The translations under genes were made by a program, and so were the position numbers. This document shows positions 46,636 to 58,659 of a DNA stretch of 64,000 nucleotides, piece by piece; the first letter of the stretch is position 1, and each line of letters starts with the position of its first letter. Origin of the DNA: Urechis unicinctus (taxonomy: Eukaryota; Annelida; Polychaeta; Xenopneusta; Urechidae). The DNA is taken from positions 32,045,335-32,109,334 of the forward strand of contig CM067355.1 of NCBI GenBank assembly GCA_034190875.2, read 5' to 3'. A model generated the notes under the pieces. That model did not search any database and had not been told where the DNA came from. It saw only the letters and a list, made by a program, of their open reading frames with translations.

Positions 46636-48512
46636 ATGGTGAGTCTTTCGATTCCAATATTTCTCGATGAGTCTTCTTTGATTGGAGTTTACGAGTTTTC
46701 TTATGTTGTATAAAAACGCCTGAATATAGTGAACACTATCGTTTCTATGGATCACCGTAAATTTAACAATAAATAGCGCAATAAAAACGGTATTGTTGCC
46801 TAGTCTTAGACTAAGTCTACCATGCTTTGGAAAACAAAGCCGATGACCCTTTTTAGATGTTTGAATTTTTCATAAGCTATCACCAATGTTTGTTCACGGC
46901 AACTCAATTGAATATTCCTGAACCCACTGTCAAATTGTTTTATAAATCATGTGGCTGGGGTCGCCCTCATGACGTCTACGTTATAATGAACCGAAACATC
47001 CCCTCTAGTAGTGGTACGTATCATCGTGTGGGTTGGGTGGGACAACGGACAGTAGTCGTTTGGGGAGGTTTTGGTTCTCATTTGTGGCATTTTAAGTTTG
47101 TTGCCACCCTTTTTGATGAGACTATAAGGTATGATTTGGAATGTGTCATTGTGTCCATAATTGTCCACTTTAGCCCAACCATGCTGATGTTGTAGAAGCC
47201 TAGGATAGCTGGAATAAATTTAGAGAAATTGGAGTGACAGATTTCTGAGATTATATCTGTATAATTTACTAACTGTTTTGGCAGTGTCAATCACTAGTTT
47301 TTGGGCTTTTGGCTCAAACACTGTAATAGTTATTGATTGAATAATCATGTCATGTGCATTCATTGCTTAAATTGAACCAACTCACTTTCAACTTTTAAGG
47401 AAAACCAAACGCCATGGGGATTGCGCACAAGAAGAGGCCGGGGTAGGGGTAGTAGTAATGAGGTTGGTTCCGATATTATTAAAATTAAATTTTTACCCAG
47501 GGTATTTTATTGTATATCATATAGCACTGTGAAGGATGTGTTTAATGGTTTGAAATTGTTCACCATGACGCAGGTGTCCAAGACACAAGGAAGAGGAGGA
47601 GGTCGCAGACCAGCCCGTAGAAGAGGCAGACCAGCCCCTACTCCTTGGAACAAAGTACTATTGGGCTTGCTTTGACTGCTTTTAGGGGGGTCCCATGATG
47701 GGCTTATTGAACCATATATTATCACTTGTTCTCATTGGTTTGTAGACCTCGACAGACCGAAAGCGAGTGAACCCAGATCGAAAAGGATACCTTGGCAACA
47801 CACCATGAACCGTCCAGGCCCTAGAGGAGAGTAAAGTGACTGCTGAATCTTTAGAGCTGTCACAGAAAGAGAAATTGAAGGTATTGAACAGCTCAGCAGT
47901 TAGCACTCTTCAGTAGCTTAAAAAACCTTCATACAGTTTTGGTCACAGAGAGTGATTTGATTGTTTGCAATTTTTCAGGATTTTGTGCAGAAGCTCGATT
48001 TAGATGGGGTACGGCAGTTGCTGGTTGACGTTCTGGACAAGGAGCCACAATTTGCGCTTACAGTAGCCCAATTTGTCCCGACAACCTGCACTGCTGACAG
48101 AGGGCTTTCACCCGGTGAGCACCTCCACTTCTCCAGATTGGTGCATCTGTCTTCAGTGTAGAGAGATGCCTACCTCTGTGGAGCGGCAATGTTGCAATAA
48201 TAAACTTGACTTTTGCACATCTGAGTTACCTCAAATGGAAAGGGTGGTTCTCGACCCGATGGTCATTGAGGTGAACAACAGATATCGGGCAGACTTGCTC
48301 GGAGAATTAGATGTGGTCATTGAAGACCAAAATAAAATGCTGAGACATGGTGCCTATCGCTCTGGATACATGGTTTTTTGGGGGAGGGCAACGGGAGGTA
48401 TATTCCCTCTTGTTGTGTGTGGAAGATCCGGGATCTCTACCCTGACAAGTATGGACAATACACTGGGTTTAAGTCAAAGCAGATTTGCGTAATATTCTAG
48501 GCTGTAATGTTT
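46636..48512 (+). pseudogene. P2X7-C-domain gene, copy 1 (broken)
   Basis: First exon is just ATG before GTGAGT (46636-46638), after a CpG-rich leader. Further exons, all phase 0: 47400-47462 (MENQTPWGLRTRRGRGRGSS), 47574-47654 (Arg/Gly-rich, QGRGGGRRPARRRGRPA), 47746-47880, and 47979 to about 48512. The last exon has [51 protein letters not shown] and, in a shifted frame, [20 protein letters not shown]. This is the pattern of the P2X7 C-terminal cytoplasmic (ballast) domain, with its Cys-rich zinc site and the VLD and RHxAYR motifs; known in many invertebrate proteins without a P2X channel. Exon 47746-47880 has a stop and the last exon is frameshifted after GRATGG, so this copy is dead or carries errors. 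Confidence 0.75.
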
Positions 48513-49115
48513 TTTATCATGTTCTTCCAGGTTTTTTTGTGTGTGGATTATATTTTGTCCCAGTATTGAAATTGTCTAGTCTCACTAAACTTGTGATATT
48601 ATTTGTATTGAACATTTTTGTCTATTTGGTTGAATATTATTTGATGAGCATTCTTATATAAGTCATTGCTTTTTGTTTAGCATACAGAACAGTTTAAATT
48701 GATTACCCAGGTTTACTTGCAACTGTCAATTAGTCATGACACAATCCTAATTTTTGACTTTGATGGCCATAATTATGGTCCTGATGAAAAAAAAAGTGAC
48801 AAAAATGAGTTCATGTGGTATTTATTACAGTACAGTTTGGATTTCCACACATTTGAAATAAAAGATATGTACATATGAACAAACATATTTCCAAATCTTA
48901 TTCTTTTACATAACGAGATACCTGTAACTGAGCTATTTCCTTGGTAGACGGCCTTAGAACAGGAGTAATGTTCTGACTGATGTTGCGGGGGTCATCATCT
49001 GAGCGTGTTGGTTGTCGTTATTGAAATCTGTCACATTGTCTACGCCCCAAGATGTCTTCTATCATAACGGGTATATAGGTGTAAGACTTGGCTACTTTCC
49101 GTTTAACCGATGACC
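47380..49115 (+). repeat. Left arm of a large inverted repeat
   Basis: Reverse complement of 52596-54345 throughout, including introns and 3' flank. Examples: GTTCATGTGGTATTTATT (48813) versus the complement of AAATAATACATGAAC near 52890, and CAATGTTCTGACTGATGTTG (48968) versus the complement near 52712-52730. Confidence 0.85.
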
Positions 49116-49390
49116 ACATCTTCAACTGCTTGTTGAAGTGAGTGCTGTACAAGTGCAGCATCAGTATTTTGTTTTATGATAGGACATTTAGTCAGTGTGT
49201 AGTTGAGTGGTCATGAGAGATTTACATTGGCAGACCATCCTTCTTCAGTGCATATGTCCCTATGCCTGTTGTGGTCCATTGTCACAACTTGACTGCAGGC
49301 AAGGTATGACGAACACCTGATCACCAGCCATTGAATTAGGGTCAAGAGGATGCAATAATTTCTCTACCTGAAATTTACAAAATAAGTAAG
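48900..49390 (-). pseudogene. Tail of a second, unidentified gene on the opposite strand, shared by both arms
   Basis: On the minus strand one frame reads LYSTHFNKQLKMWSSVKRKV then AKSYTYIPVMIEDILGRRQC. The right arm has the related VKTYVHIPDMMTEILWPK on the plus strand near 52610-52660. Conservation at protein level between arms suggests a former coding sequence convergent with the P2X7-C gene, possibly a transposase end. I cannot name the family. Confidence 0.4.
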
Positions 49391-49699
49391 GTATGTTTGC
49401 AACAACAATTTACAAATCTAAATAGTGAAATGGACTCACAATAGACCCTTAGTTTTTATTCAATCGGTGACATTTACACAAGTCGGTTCAATACAGACCG
49501 ATTCTATAGCAGGGTATTCATTATACAACGAGATTACTCACAATTTACATGTCTAGCAAAAACATTGCAGCTTCTTCGTTGGTCACACTCCTCACTTCCC
49601 TGAATGCCTATCTTAAAGACATCCTTAGTCGTTGAATCTGTTAAAAGCTTCTTTCTCCATCCATCTTCTCTTCGTTTCTTGGTTGGATCGTCCATCAGG

Positions 49700-49792
49700 T
49701 CCAGGCCGAGCCTGGATTTCCAGGACATCCTGGGAATCCAGGCGCGCGGCTGGAATTCCAGGACGTCCTGGTTTCCCAGGCGGATTATAATA
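49700..49792. repeat. Cluster of CCAGGAC-type palindromes
   Basis: Contains CCAGGACATCCTGG and the perfect 14-bp palindrome CCAGGACGTCCTGG, with further partial copies (GCCTGGATTTCCAGG). GC-rich island in AT-rich sequence. Confidence 0.7.
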
Positions 49793-49899
49793 CCTGTGTT
49801 TTCATTCGTTCTCAATATATGTAAATACGTTTGCTACGCATTTTCCTATTGGCTGAGGCTTTGGGAAGGATCATTTGTTAATTTGAGTAATCATCTATC

Positions 49900-51850
49900 A
49901 TAATCGACCATTGTTAAGTGGAATTTTAGTCTTCCGAATATAGGGGTCTCCCTATAGCATGATTGCATGGGCTTGTTTAACTATCTTCGCGAGCGTACGC
50001 TTCGTGTTGCTGAAAAAAGCGAATGGCTCACTTAAAAGAGGACATTTTGCTGAACATTTTCACCACAGCTTTTAATAATCTACCGTCCAGATGTCAAACA
50101 GTGGAGATTTGGAAAAAAAAATTCAAAATGGCCGATTTGGGAATGCAAAAACTGATCACAATCAGGTGTTTTGACTAGATTGGTTGGACTTGTGCATTAT
50201 TCATATGCTTCTATCTTTGCAGATATTATGTTACAGAATCAAAATAAGTCAAATGAGCTTGTGTTGTTTCATATGTATTCATAAAGTTGATCTCAAAATG
50301 TGATAAATTAATCTCACTTTGAACAATAACATTTTTTAATAGTTTATTTCAAACTGTAGGGCTTTTCCTGGTGGAGATTGCTCACAGATCTCCTTTATCT
50401 TTATTATTCTCCAGGAAAATAAAAAATAGGAATAAAATTGATTATTGAACTATCATCTATTTCATGTAAAAATTGTCATCTGCATGCACAAAGGAGAAAT
50501 ACTACCATAATATTAATAGTATGACTTGAATGTCATTTAAATGTCAAAGCCAATCATAAACACAACTGTCTTGCAAAAGATTACAAACTACAACATGGAC
50601 AGATTCCATGTTAGAGACACCCTGTCCAATAAATCTTCCTCAGCCAACACATCTGTGGTGGGCCCATGGATGACATTTTTGGTCCTCATTCTTACACCCA
50701 ACCCAGGCATTTGTCTTTTTGTGTGTGTATGTGTTCATGCATACATTTGAATTCCTGCTGTGGGTTTTCTTGTGTTTGTATTTGGTTGTGATGCTCTGCA
50801 GTGCTTGATATGTTAGTGTGTGGATGTCTGCCTGCATCCGTTTAGGTGGTGGCTGAATGTTCGTCCGAGAAGATGTTGTGTCGACGTTTGACTGCATTTG
50901 AATTGGTGGGGCCTGAAGGGCTGTTTGAGGGGTTGGTGTGGGATTATCTGCCCCAAGTTGAGTTGATGTTGTTTGATAGCCAAGTGTAGTTCAGATGGTT
51001 TGTATGTGTGATGCTTCACTTTGAATAATGAATGTTGAAATCCATCTATCTTTGTGTCCCCTTCCGGCTGAAAGAAGTTGGTTTCTGTTGTTGAAGCAGT
51101 GTTTGAGGTGTTGTGAAGATTATGGGCACAGGGATTTGTCTGGAAGGTGTTGTGTAAAGCAGGTTCAATTTTGATTTTTTTTAGTAGGCATAGGGTTTGT
51201 GATAGTGGCAGTGGGTGCAGGGTATGAGGTGGTTGACTGGGCTTTATTCCAGTATTACATTACTCTGCCCATAAACTGTCTCAGTAAGTATAAGTAAAAA
51301 CTTTTTGGTTTTTGTCATTTTATTTGGCAACAATTATGCCTTTGTCTCAGCTCCTCTGCTTTAGTGAAGAGGGTTTTCCATCAGTCCTTCCTCTTCTGTC
51401 ATCCTAAACCATGTTTCTTCCATTTGGATATTGTTGGTGGTGAGCCCAGTTAGGATTGCTGAAAAAGAAGGAAAGTGAACAAGAAGAAAGTCAAATGGAA
51501 ATATCATATATTACTCTCTTATCCAATTTTACGACACCTTGGAATGTATAGATGTATGGAGCAACATGTAAATTTATTTTATACAGCCCTTTAATAATGA
51601 AGAGGAATACTGTTATTCAATAAATTCCTTCTTAACACCTAACATGGAGCAATATTTTAATACTGTTCAAAAACTTTATTATTTTCTAGGGTTGCAATAT
51701 TTTAACAAGAACATACCTTTATTTGACGATGGGCTTAACCAATGCTTGAAATAAAACAATCCCAACAAACTGTTGATTCACCGTTTGACCATGCAAATTT
51801 TTTGGAAATAAACTCAGGAAGAACGTATAAAAAACATCATGCAAACATCA
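49900..51850. other. Interior of the candidate transposon without recognised gene
   Basis: AT-rich to 50530, then GT-rich sequence to about 51270. Frames are short; none is recognised. Confidence 0.35.
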
Positions 51851-51889
51851 TGCAAATAACGTTGGGCAATCATATAACGGTATGATTTT

Positions 51890-52123
51890 TTGCATGCAGG
51901 GGATAGGAAAACATTGAAATGGTGCAGAGTGCCTTTGAGGTCCAAGTTTGCTGTAAGACATCTGTACTTCACTGGACTCGCAAAGAAATTTCCTTTTGTT
52001 AGTACAATTCACAATGTTTGTGGCATATGGTATAGCAATCAAATACAAGGAGAAAAGAATGGTGCACTATTGGATATCAGCCCCAGTCGAACGGTAATAC
52101 AAGTCTACGCAGACACCTTGTAG
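51890..52123 (+). other. Unrecognised 77-codon open frame
   Basis: Protein-like frame containing KWCRVPLRSKFAVRHLYFTG and GALLDISPSRTVIQVYADTL. The composition looks coding and it may be an exon or a transposon gene fragment. No family assigned. Confidence 0.3.
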
Positions 52124-52362
52124 GGCTAAAATGGATGTCTGCTCAGTTGTTAAAAATAAAATGATCAATTAAATGTTTTTACACAACACACCAAATGACA
52201 ATCTGACTATTTGGAGAGTGTAACGAAATGTGGGTAACTGCAAATCGACTGCAAAATTTCACCTCATAGACCCCGCACTGTGACTGTGTGAGCCATCGTA
52301 AGTAGACCTACAATCGGCTTAGTCTACCAGGCTCAGAGTGATGACGTTTCTGTGCTTCCGGA

Positions 52363-52592
52363 ATTAATAATACATGAGCTTCAAAATCGAGTGATTTTTT
52401 TGATGAAATGCACCTTTTGAATCGAAAAAAAAAGTTGATAACTGCAAGAGTACCCTAAATGGTGCAGATATCTGGATTCCAAAGTTGGAATGGCCGTATA
52501 TATTTCTTGTTGCTCTGAAATAAACTTTCAATTCCTTATTTTTCACTTCCAGACATTAATAGACCATATTTGAAAGCTCATGTATTATTAAT
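52363..52592. mobile_element. MITE-like element, 230 bp, 23-bp terminal inverted repeats
   Basis: Starts ATTAATAATACATGAGCTTC and ends with its reverse complement (GAAAGCTCATGTATTATTAA T). No coding capacity. The termini include TTAA. The candidate right terminal repeat at 52395-52418 lies within it, so the two interpretations overlap. Confidence 0.65.
52395..52418 (-). repeat. Candidate right terminal inverted repeat
   Basis: TTTTTTTGATGAAATGCACC TTTT, complement of the left copy at 46354-46378. No clean target-site duplication is seen: left flank CATT, right flank GAAT. Confidence 0.45.
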
Positions 52593-52595
52593 ATA

Positions 52596-54345
52596 GTTTA
52601 GAGGTCAAGACTTACGTCCATATACCAGATATGATGACAGAAATCTTATGGCCCAAGACTTGCGACAGCAATCACAACACCCACAACGCTCTGCTGATGA
52701 GCACGCAACATCAGTTTGAACATTGCTCCTGTGCCAGGTCATCTACCCAAAAAACAGTTGCAGGAGTCTCGTTTTGATTAAAAATACGATTTGGAAATTG
52801 GTTTTTGTTGAAATGTACAAATCTTTTATAAGTCACATTATTTTGTCTGTAAATCCAAACTGTAATAGAAGAATTCATGTTATTGGCAAATAAATAATAC
52901 ATGAACTCATTTTAATGTCACTTCTTTTTCATCAGGGCTAGAATTATGAACATAAAAAGTCAAATCTGAAGATAACGTGTCACTAATTGACAAAATAATG
53001 TGTGCATAATTCATTTTAGTGTTTGAGAGACGAAAAATTCACTAATATGTGAATGCTAATTCCATAAAACAAATAGACAATAAATTATCAGATTGTTGAA
53101 GCAAAAATGTTCAGAACAAATAATACCATATGTTTTTTGAGACTAGGCAATTTATAATCCACACAAAAATACCAATTAGAACAATGTGATATTTCCTGAT
53201 TAAAATTAAAAATTAAAACATTTAAGCTTAGTATATTACCAAAACCTATTTTGTATTAAGCCTGTATACTGTCAAGGAAGAGGTCTCTGATCCCTGAATC
53301 CACAGAACCGATTGCTGATAGGCGCCGTGTCTAAGCATCTTTTTTTTTGGTCCTCGACAACCGCATCCTATAACAAGTCCACTCGGTACCTGCTAATAAC
53401 CTCAATGACCATCGGGTCAAGCACAATTCCTTCCATCTGAGGTAGTGCATATGTGCAAACGTCTGGGCTGTTAGTGCAACATTGCCGCTCCACAGGGGTA
53501 GACATTTCCCTACATTGAAGGTAGATGCGACAGTCTAGTGAAGTGGTAGTTGATGGAGGGTGGAATCCTTCTTTCGGCGGTGTGGGTTGTCGGGTGATTG
53601 TAAGCACAAACTGTGGCTGTTTGTCTAACCAGCAACGGCCGCACTCCATCCAAATCCAGCCACCGCACTAAATTCTGAAAAATATGAGTAATCAAAAGTC
53701 TTCATTTTGATGGACTGAATATCTCCAATGCAAATCTCTCTCTGTGACCAAAATTGCATGAAAGTTTTTGGAGCAGCTGAAGAATGCTAACTGCTGAGTT
53801 GTACAATACCTTCAATTTCTCCTTCTGTGACAGCTCTACAGATTTAGCAGCCACTGTACTCTGCCGTAGGGTCTGGTTAGCTATTGGTGTGTTGCAAAAG
53901 TAGCCTCTGCAAACAAGATTGACTCACTTTCGGCCTGTCGAGGTCTACAAGCAAATGAGAACCAATGGAAATTTATGGTTTGATAAGTCCAACATTGGAC
54001 CTATTTACTGACAAAGTGATTCAATTAGGTAAGGCAAGCCCAAAAGTACATTGTTTGAAAAAGGTGGGACTCCTCTGCCACCTCTTCAGGCTGGTCTGCA
54101 ACCTCCACCGACTTGGACACCTATGCCATGGTGAACAATTTAAAACCATTAAACACATCCTTCCCAGTCATAATTGATGTATTGAGTTCAATAATATGCC
54201 CTTGATAAGAATCAAATAAAAAAGAAACCAACCTCAGTTCCACACAGGTTGTCAGAATCTGTACCATGACCCCTTCCACTGCCTCTTCTTGTATGTGATC
54301 CCCCTCCTTGGCGTTTTGATTTCCTTTAAAGTTTGAGGGTAAATA
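52596..54345 (-). repeat. Right arm of the large inverted repeat
   Basis: Matches the left arm (47380-49115) on the opposite strand with moderate divergence and small indels. It stops exactly at the end of a 230-bp MITE-like element (52363-52592). Confidence 0.85.
53300..54345 (-). pseudogene. P2X7-C-domain gene, copy 2 (broken, opposite orientation)
   Basis: Same exons as copy 1 in reverse order and on the minus strand: the Arg/Lys exon at about 54240-54320, GGATGTGTTTAATGG intron/exon region near 54075-54155, the exon ending TVAAKSVELSQKEKLK near 53800-53945, and the domain exon at 53368-53690 with LDLDGVRPLLV, YLQCREMSTPVERQCCTNS, LPQMEGIVLDPMVIEV and SRYRVDLL. Several codons better preserve the original sequence than copy 1, others worse; in-frame stops show it is also dead. 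The RHxAYR half after RVDLL is missing or badly decayed. Confidence 0.72.
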
Positions 54346-55277
54346 TTTAGATGATTGGCAGCGGTAGCTAGGAGCGCATATGTAGTTGATTCACTGATTG
54401 GTGTCTGTTAGGGATAGATCGAGTTCCTAATTTTGGTGGTTGGTGGGTGTCAGGTGTAATTGAGTACCCTAATGGCATGTAACAGAGGTGGTTGGGTCCC
54501 CCAGATTTATGATATCCGGTCCAATTGTTGATTGGTAAAGTCATCTTTGGGAGTTTAACACAAAAGCAGTTACTTTGTGAGCATGCATAGTCAAATGCGT
54601 TTTTAATTTTACGCAACTGACAACGTACGTTTGTTAGTGTCAGTCTTCTATTCAAAGCATGTAAATGATTGGGTCGCAGTCGTCACGGACCTTTAACCAC
54701 AGCAAAAGCAATGTGTTCACCAGCTTTTAAACTCAGTCCTTTCAGGCATTTAACTTTTTGTCATCTCACTCTCCCTAACTGCCCACGTCTCTGCCTACTA
54801 GGGATGTTTTCTCTTGCTTTTAGCCTCAGTGTTTACCGCCTTTACTACCTGACTCTCCAATGCAATACGTCTTTGCTATCATGTACCATCTCATATCTGT
54901 GCTCGTTTTTCGACTCTTCTCTCTTTCCCTCACTCACTCACATAGATTTAATCCCTATGTAGGCATATGCCACATACAGAGGTGATATGTATATTTCTAA
55001 TCCTGACCTAAAAATAAGATCCAGGTCATGGCACATGAAAGAATCGTAAATCCGTATAACACTTCCAATTGCTGTCCAATTATAAAAAATGTAAATATTT
55101 CCTGATATCCTTAATAATAACTATTTTCTCGTCTTGTAGTAAAAAGAAATGAGTTGAGTATCGCTTAGATATTGTCGACAAAGGAGGGAGATCTGTTGGC
55201 AGTAACTACCATGCCGTTTAATCTGCTATAAAAATAATGATGATAATGATGAGGATGATAATGATGATAATGATAAA

Positions 55278-55312
<35 letters not shown>

Positions 55313-57128
55313 CGAAGAAGAAGAATGAGGAGACATGTCTAAACATTGCAGTGAATATTTTTCACATCTTATGATAATACGTAATAATATAACATCGTTT
55401 ATTTGATGGTATGAATTTGTTAAATACGTCTGGTCAATATGTAATACCAAACAAAGCATCTGTATAAAATTCACTTAAAGTTAAAGATATCGTATCAAAT
55501 ACTTAACAGAATGTGTGCCATACCACGCGTAAAAAATTGAGGCGTCAATCCAAACACCACTGAGCAGCGTTCGCCTTTATCTACCCAACTACTGCGTGGT
55601 TTGCTCACACTTCAACTGTGCAAGGCACCCTTGTCATAGAACTTTTCCTGTTCGTTGTGATATATGTTGCCGTTTGACACCCATTATCAGATTAAGCTAA
55701 GGTTCATAAAGTATACCTTGCATTAACTCGACAACATCATCAGCTGAAAATCATACTAAACGGAAGTGATAGAAACAAAGTGCTTCAGAACATCAGCTTC
55801 GAGGTGTGTATCGAATATTTCCTCTCGTTAGCCGCATCTTATTCTTACTTGTGGGGACATTATTGGCAGGTCTGAGGTGTTGTGCTCGATTCGATATTAA
55901 TACTGGTGTTTTTGTTCGCTTCATAAGTATTGCTGTATTGGTCAATCTCTCCTGTATATCATCACCATTCTTTAATAGTTAGATATTATCGTTCATGGTA
56001 ATACTCTTCATTTACCATAACTTACAAAGCCACGCCCTAACACAAGCCATATTGCCATATTGCGCATTAGCAACTTCTGAGGGGTTTTAGGGGTCATGGG
56101 TCGCTGGTTAACAACAGTCCGCCCGTCAAACAGGTTGTTTTCAAAGAACTATATTGAGCGCTCCTCGGCAAGAGTGCAAAGTTAACAGGGGAGTTGGCCA
56201 TGCCCTCGGCAGATATACGCTGCGTGGACAGATAACCAGACAACGAAAAACAACTACACACAAGCCACGACGATGTCTGTGCAGTTATAGAGAAGACCAT
56301 ACTTATGTATGCATAAAATCCATATTAAGACGTATATTTGGAACGTTACAATACAAGCTACGTGTGTTAGTGTAATTTTAATAGGGCCTAAAAATGCCCG
56401 GATTCAAACGGCCATTGCCATCTTGGCTTCTTTCATCCCCCAACAAACGCAAACATACACGCATACATTTACAAACCCACAAACCCACCACCTCTCGATC
56501 CCTCCCATCCCTCAGTTAGATTTCGGATACTCGGGGCATGAAAACTAAACCCATTTAGGCAAATGAAATTCACCCCTTTTCACTCGTACCAGATTAATTG
56601 TTGTCCAATTTACATAAACCTTTAGAATCCTTTTAAGTTAATGTTCCAAACGGGTCAGTTTCCAAATTAGCAAGTATTCCAAATTAGCTAGTACAACCCT
56701 TTGAGGTTATCATTCCAATCCTGTCAGTTCCCATAACAATTAGCATAGACCTGTTTGATCTCAAAATTAAAGGTCTTGGTAATTGTAGGTCAGCTCTAAC
56801 GAACCCACGCACCCGATTAGCCCATCTTTCACTATAAATACGACAGCATCAGACACACGACATAAGAACACACAGAATATACAAGCGTCTATGAATATCT
56901 AAAGTGCCAGGATCAACCAGACTAATCTCAAGATCTTCATCACCATACCCGACTGACTATGGTGACCCTAGGCCATACTTCCCCTGCTATCACAAATTAA
57001 CAGAGCCAGGCCTCATATGCGCTAGGAGTGGCAGTCCATCTAATTTTGTCTGCGTACCTATGTCATCTATTGCGTTATAAATACCATCCATGAAGCCTGC
57101 TTCTGCCTCGTATTCTGTCACAACTGGA
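54346..57128. other. Gene-free stretch with a GAT microsatellite
   Basis: GAT/ATGATG tract at 55233-55325. A loosely repeated phrase AATTAGC with CCTTT at 56630-56770. No supported gene. Confidence 0.45.
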
Positions 57129-57559
57129 CTACTTAGAGAATGCCAACCTAATACGGATCGCATCACCCCAACCCCTAAGGACTAGTGTTGTTAACGTAAG
57201 CGGTGTTCTAGTATGCGAATTCACCATCCTTAGGTTAAAATGGTTCCTCAAACGTAACCCTCCTCTAACAAGCTTGAACTTAGAATAATTGCGGCTAGGG
57301 TCTGGTGAATTACTAATATTGTAACAGTCATTTATGGCGTCCCTAGGGAGCTCTCTTTGCAGTTGTTCAGTCCGACATGTAACGTCTGGCACAATGCCCT
57401 CATCCCCCTTCCTCGGGGAAAAATGGCAAAATGCCCCGTTTGTCCCCTCCCATGGCCCCCTCTTCAGAGACGTCGCAGTCAAATGTCTGGTAGTCAAAGT
57501 CCAAGCGACTGTATAAAAATACATTCGTAATAGTTGAACTGTCAACTTTCTAAAATTTA

Positions 57560-58620
57560 TGGTCAAACATTTCTATACCACACGCTACGTGAGCTCCTTT
57601 GGCAGTCTCTATTATTACTAACAAGCGAAGCACTATCGACCAGAATCAACAACCGATCTTGAACTTTTCTGGGCGTAGACGACGTTATTCTCCCGGGAAT
57701 TGTCTGGCTGACCTTTACAATCACGCGGACCTTGACTGCAGCGTCATACAGAACATTGGGCGTGCCATGGCTAAGAAAACGACAATCAAGATTTCTGGAA
57801 ATGAAGTCATGTCTATCGTTGACGGCGATGTGTTCCACTGTTAATGTGACCTATGGAAGACCACACAGAAAAGATCGAACCCCCAGTACCGAGTAATTGA
57901 TACATCAGATGACGGAAATATGACCAGAATATGGATTGGGGCAGTAGAAAAGCCTGAAACTGAGATAAAGGACAATACCACACCTATGGGAGCCAGATCT
58001 ATGTCTCGCTGGACTTTGTCCTCATCAAAAGCCACAAGCCCTTCTACCAGAGTGACAAATTGCAATACTAGCTCGTGTTCAGCGAGCACAGTCATGTAAT
58101 TACCGCAATTGATGACACCAATGCCAGCTATACAATCGAAGGCATCTCCCCAGAGTAGGACACGGTCTGCTGATCCCGAGGTGTCCGCTGTTGACTCTGG
58201 TGAGCGACTCAATGACTGCCTGAGGGCCTTATACCATCGTTTTCAAGGTGAGCCCACTTTGTACATTATTGAGGATGGTTCGGCTACAAAGGCACTGACC
58301 AAGGAAAAAGACTTACTATCATAACTGGCCAATTGCAGCCACCATGCGCAGCAAAGCCTATGGGTATTCACCCAAAAGTACAACTCTGCGCCGAGTGATC
58401 TATGTGAGCAAATCCGCTGGGTTGTGCTCTTTCACACCACCCTACAAAAACTCAAGGAAGATTGCTTTAACGTGGAAGAGCGCCGCAGTACAAAAAGTTA
58501 ATCAGTGTCAGTTTCGGAGTGGACATGGATGCGGAGCGTAAACGCCATGATGCCGCAAACGTGCCGCTTCAATCTAAGCAGGTGGCATGGGCCAAGAAGT
58601 GAACTGAACGGCTAGATTTC
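57560..58620 (+). mobile_element. Fossil of a Polinton-like, capsid-bearing element (broken)
   Basis: Parts on the plus strand: about 57.6-58.16 kb resembles a double jelly-roll capsid protein (short motif GRAMAKKTTIKISGNE), and about 58.2-58.62 kb resembles an FtsK/HerA-type packaging ATPase segment (short motif DGSATKALTKEKDLLS). Order and orientation fit a Polinton-like element or related virus copy. It is truncated at both ends and carries several breaks, so it looks old. A minus-strand frame at 57129-57566 may or may not belong to it. Family assignment is from remembered motif similarity, not a search. Confidence 0.45.
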
Positions 58621-58659
58621 ATTAACGAGCAGCTCCGCCGTCCAAATTGCGTTCAAATT

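Noticed and set aside
55226-55474. Poly-serine protein on the minus strand
   Set aside because: Translation of a GAT microsatellite.
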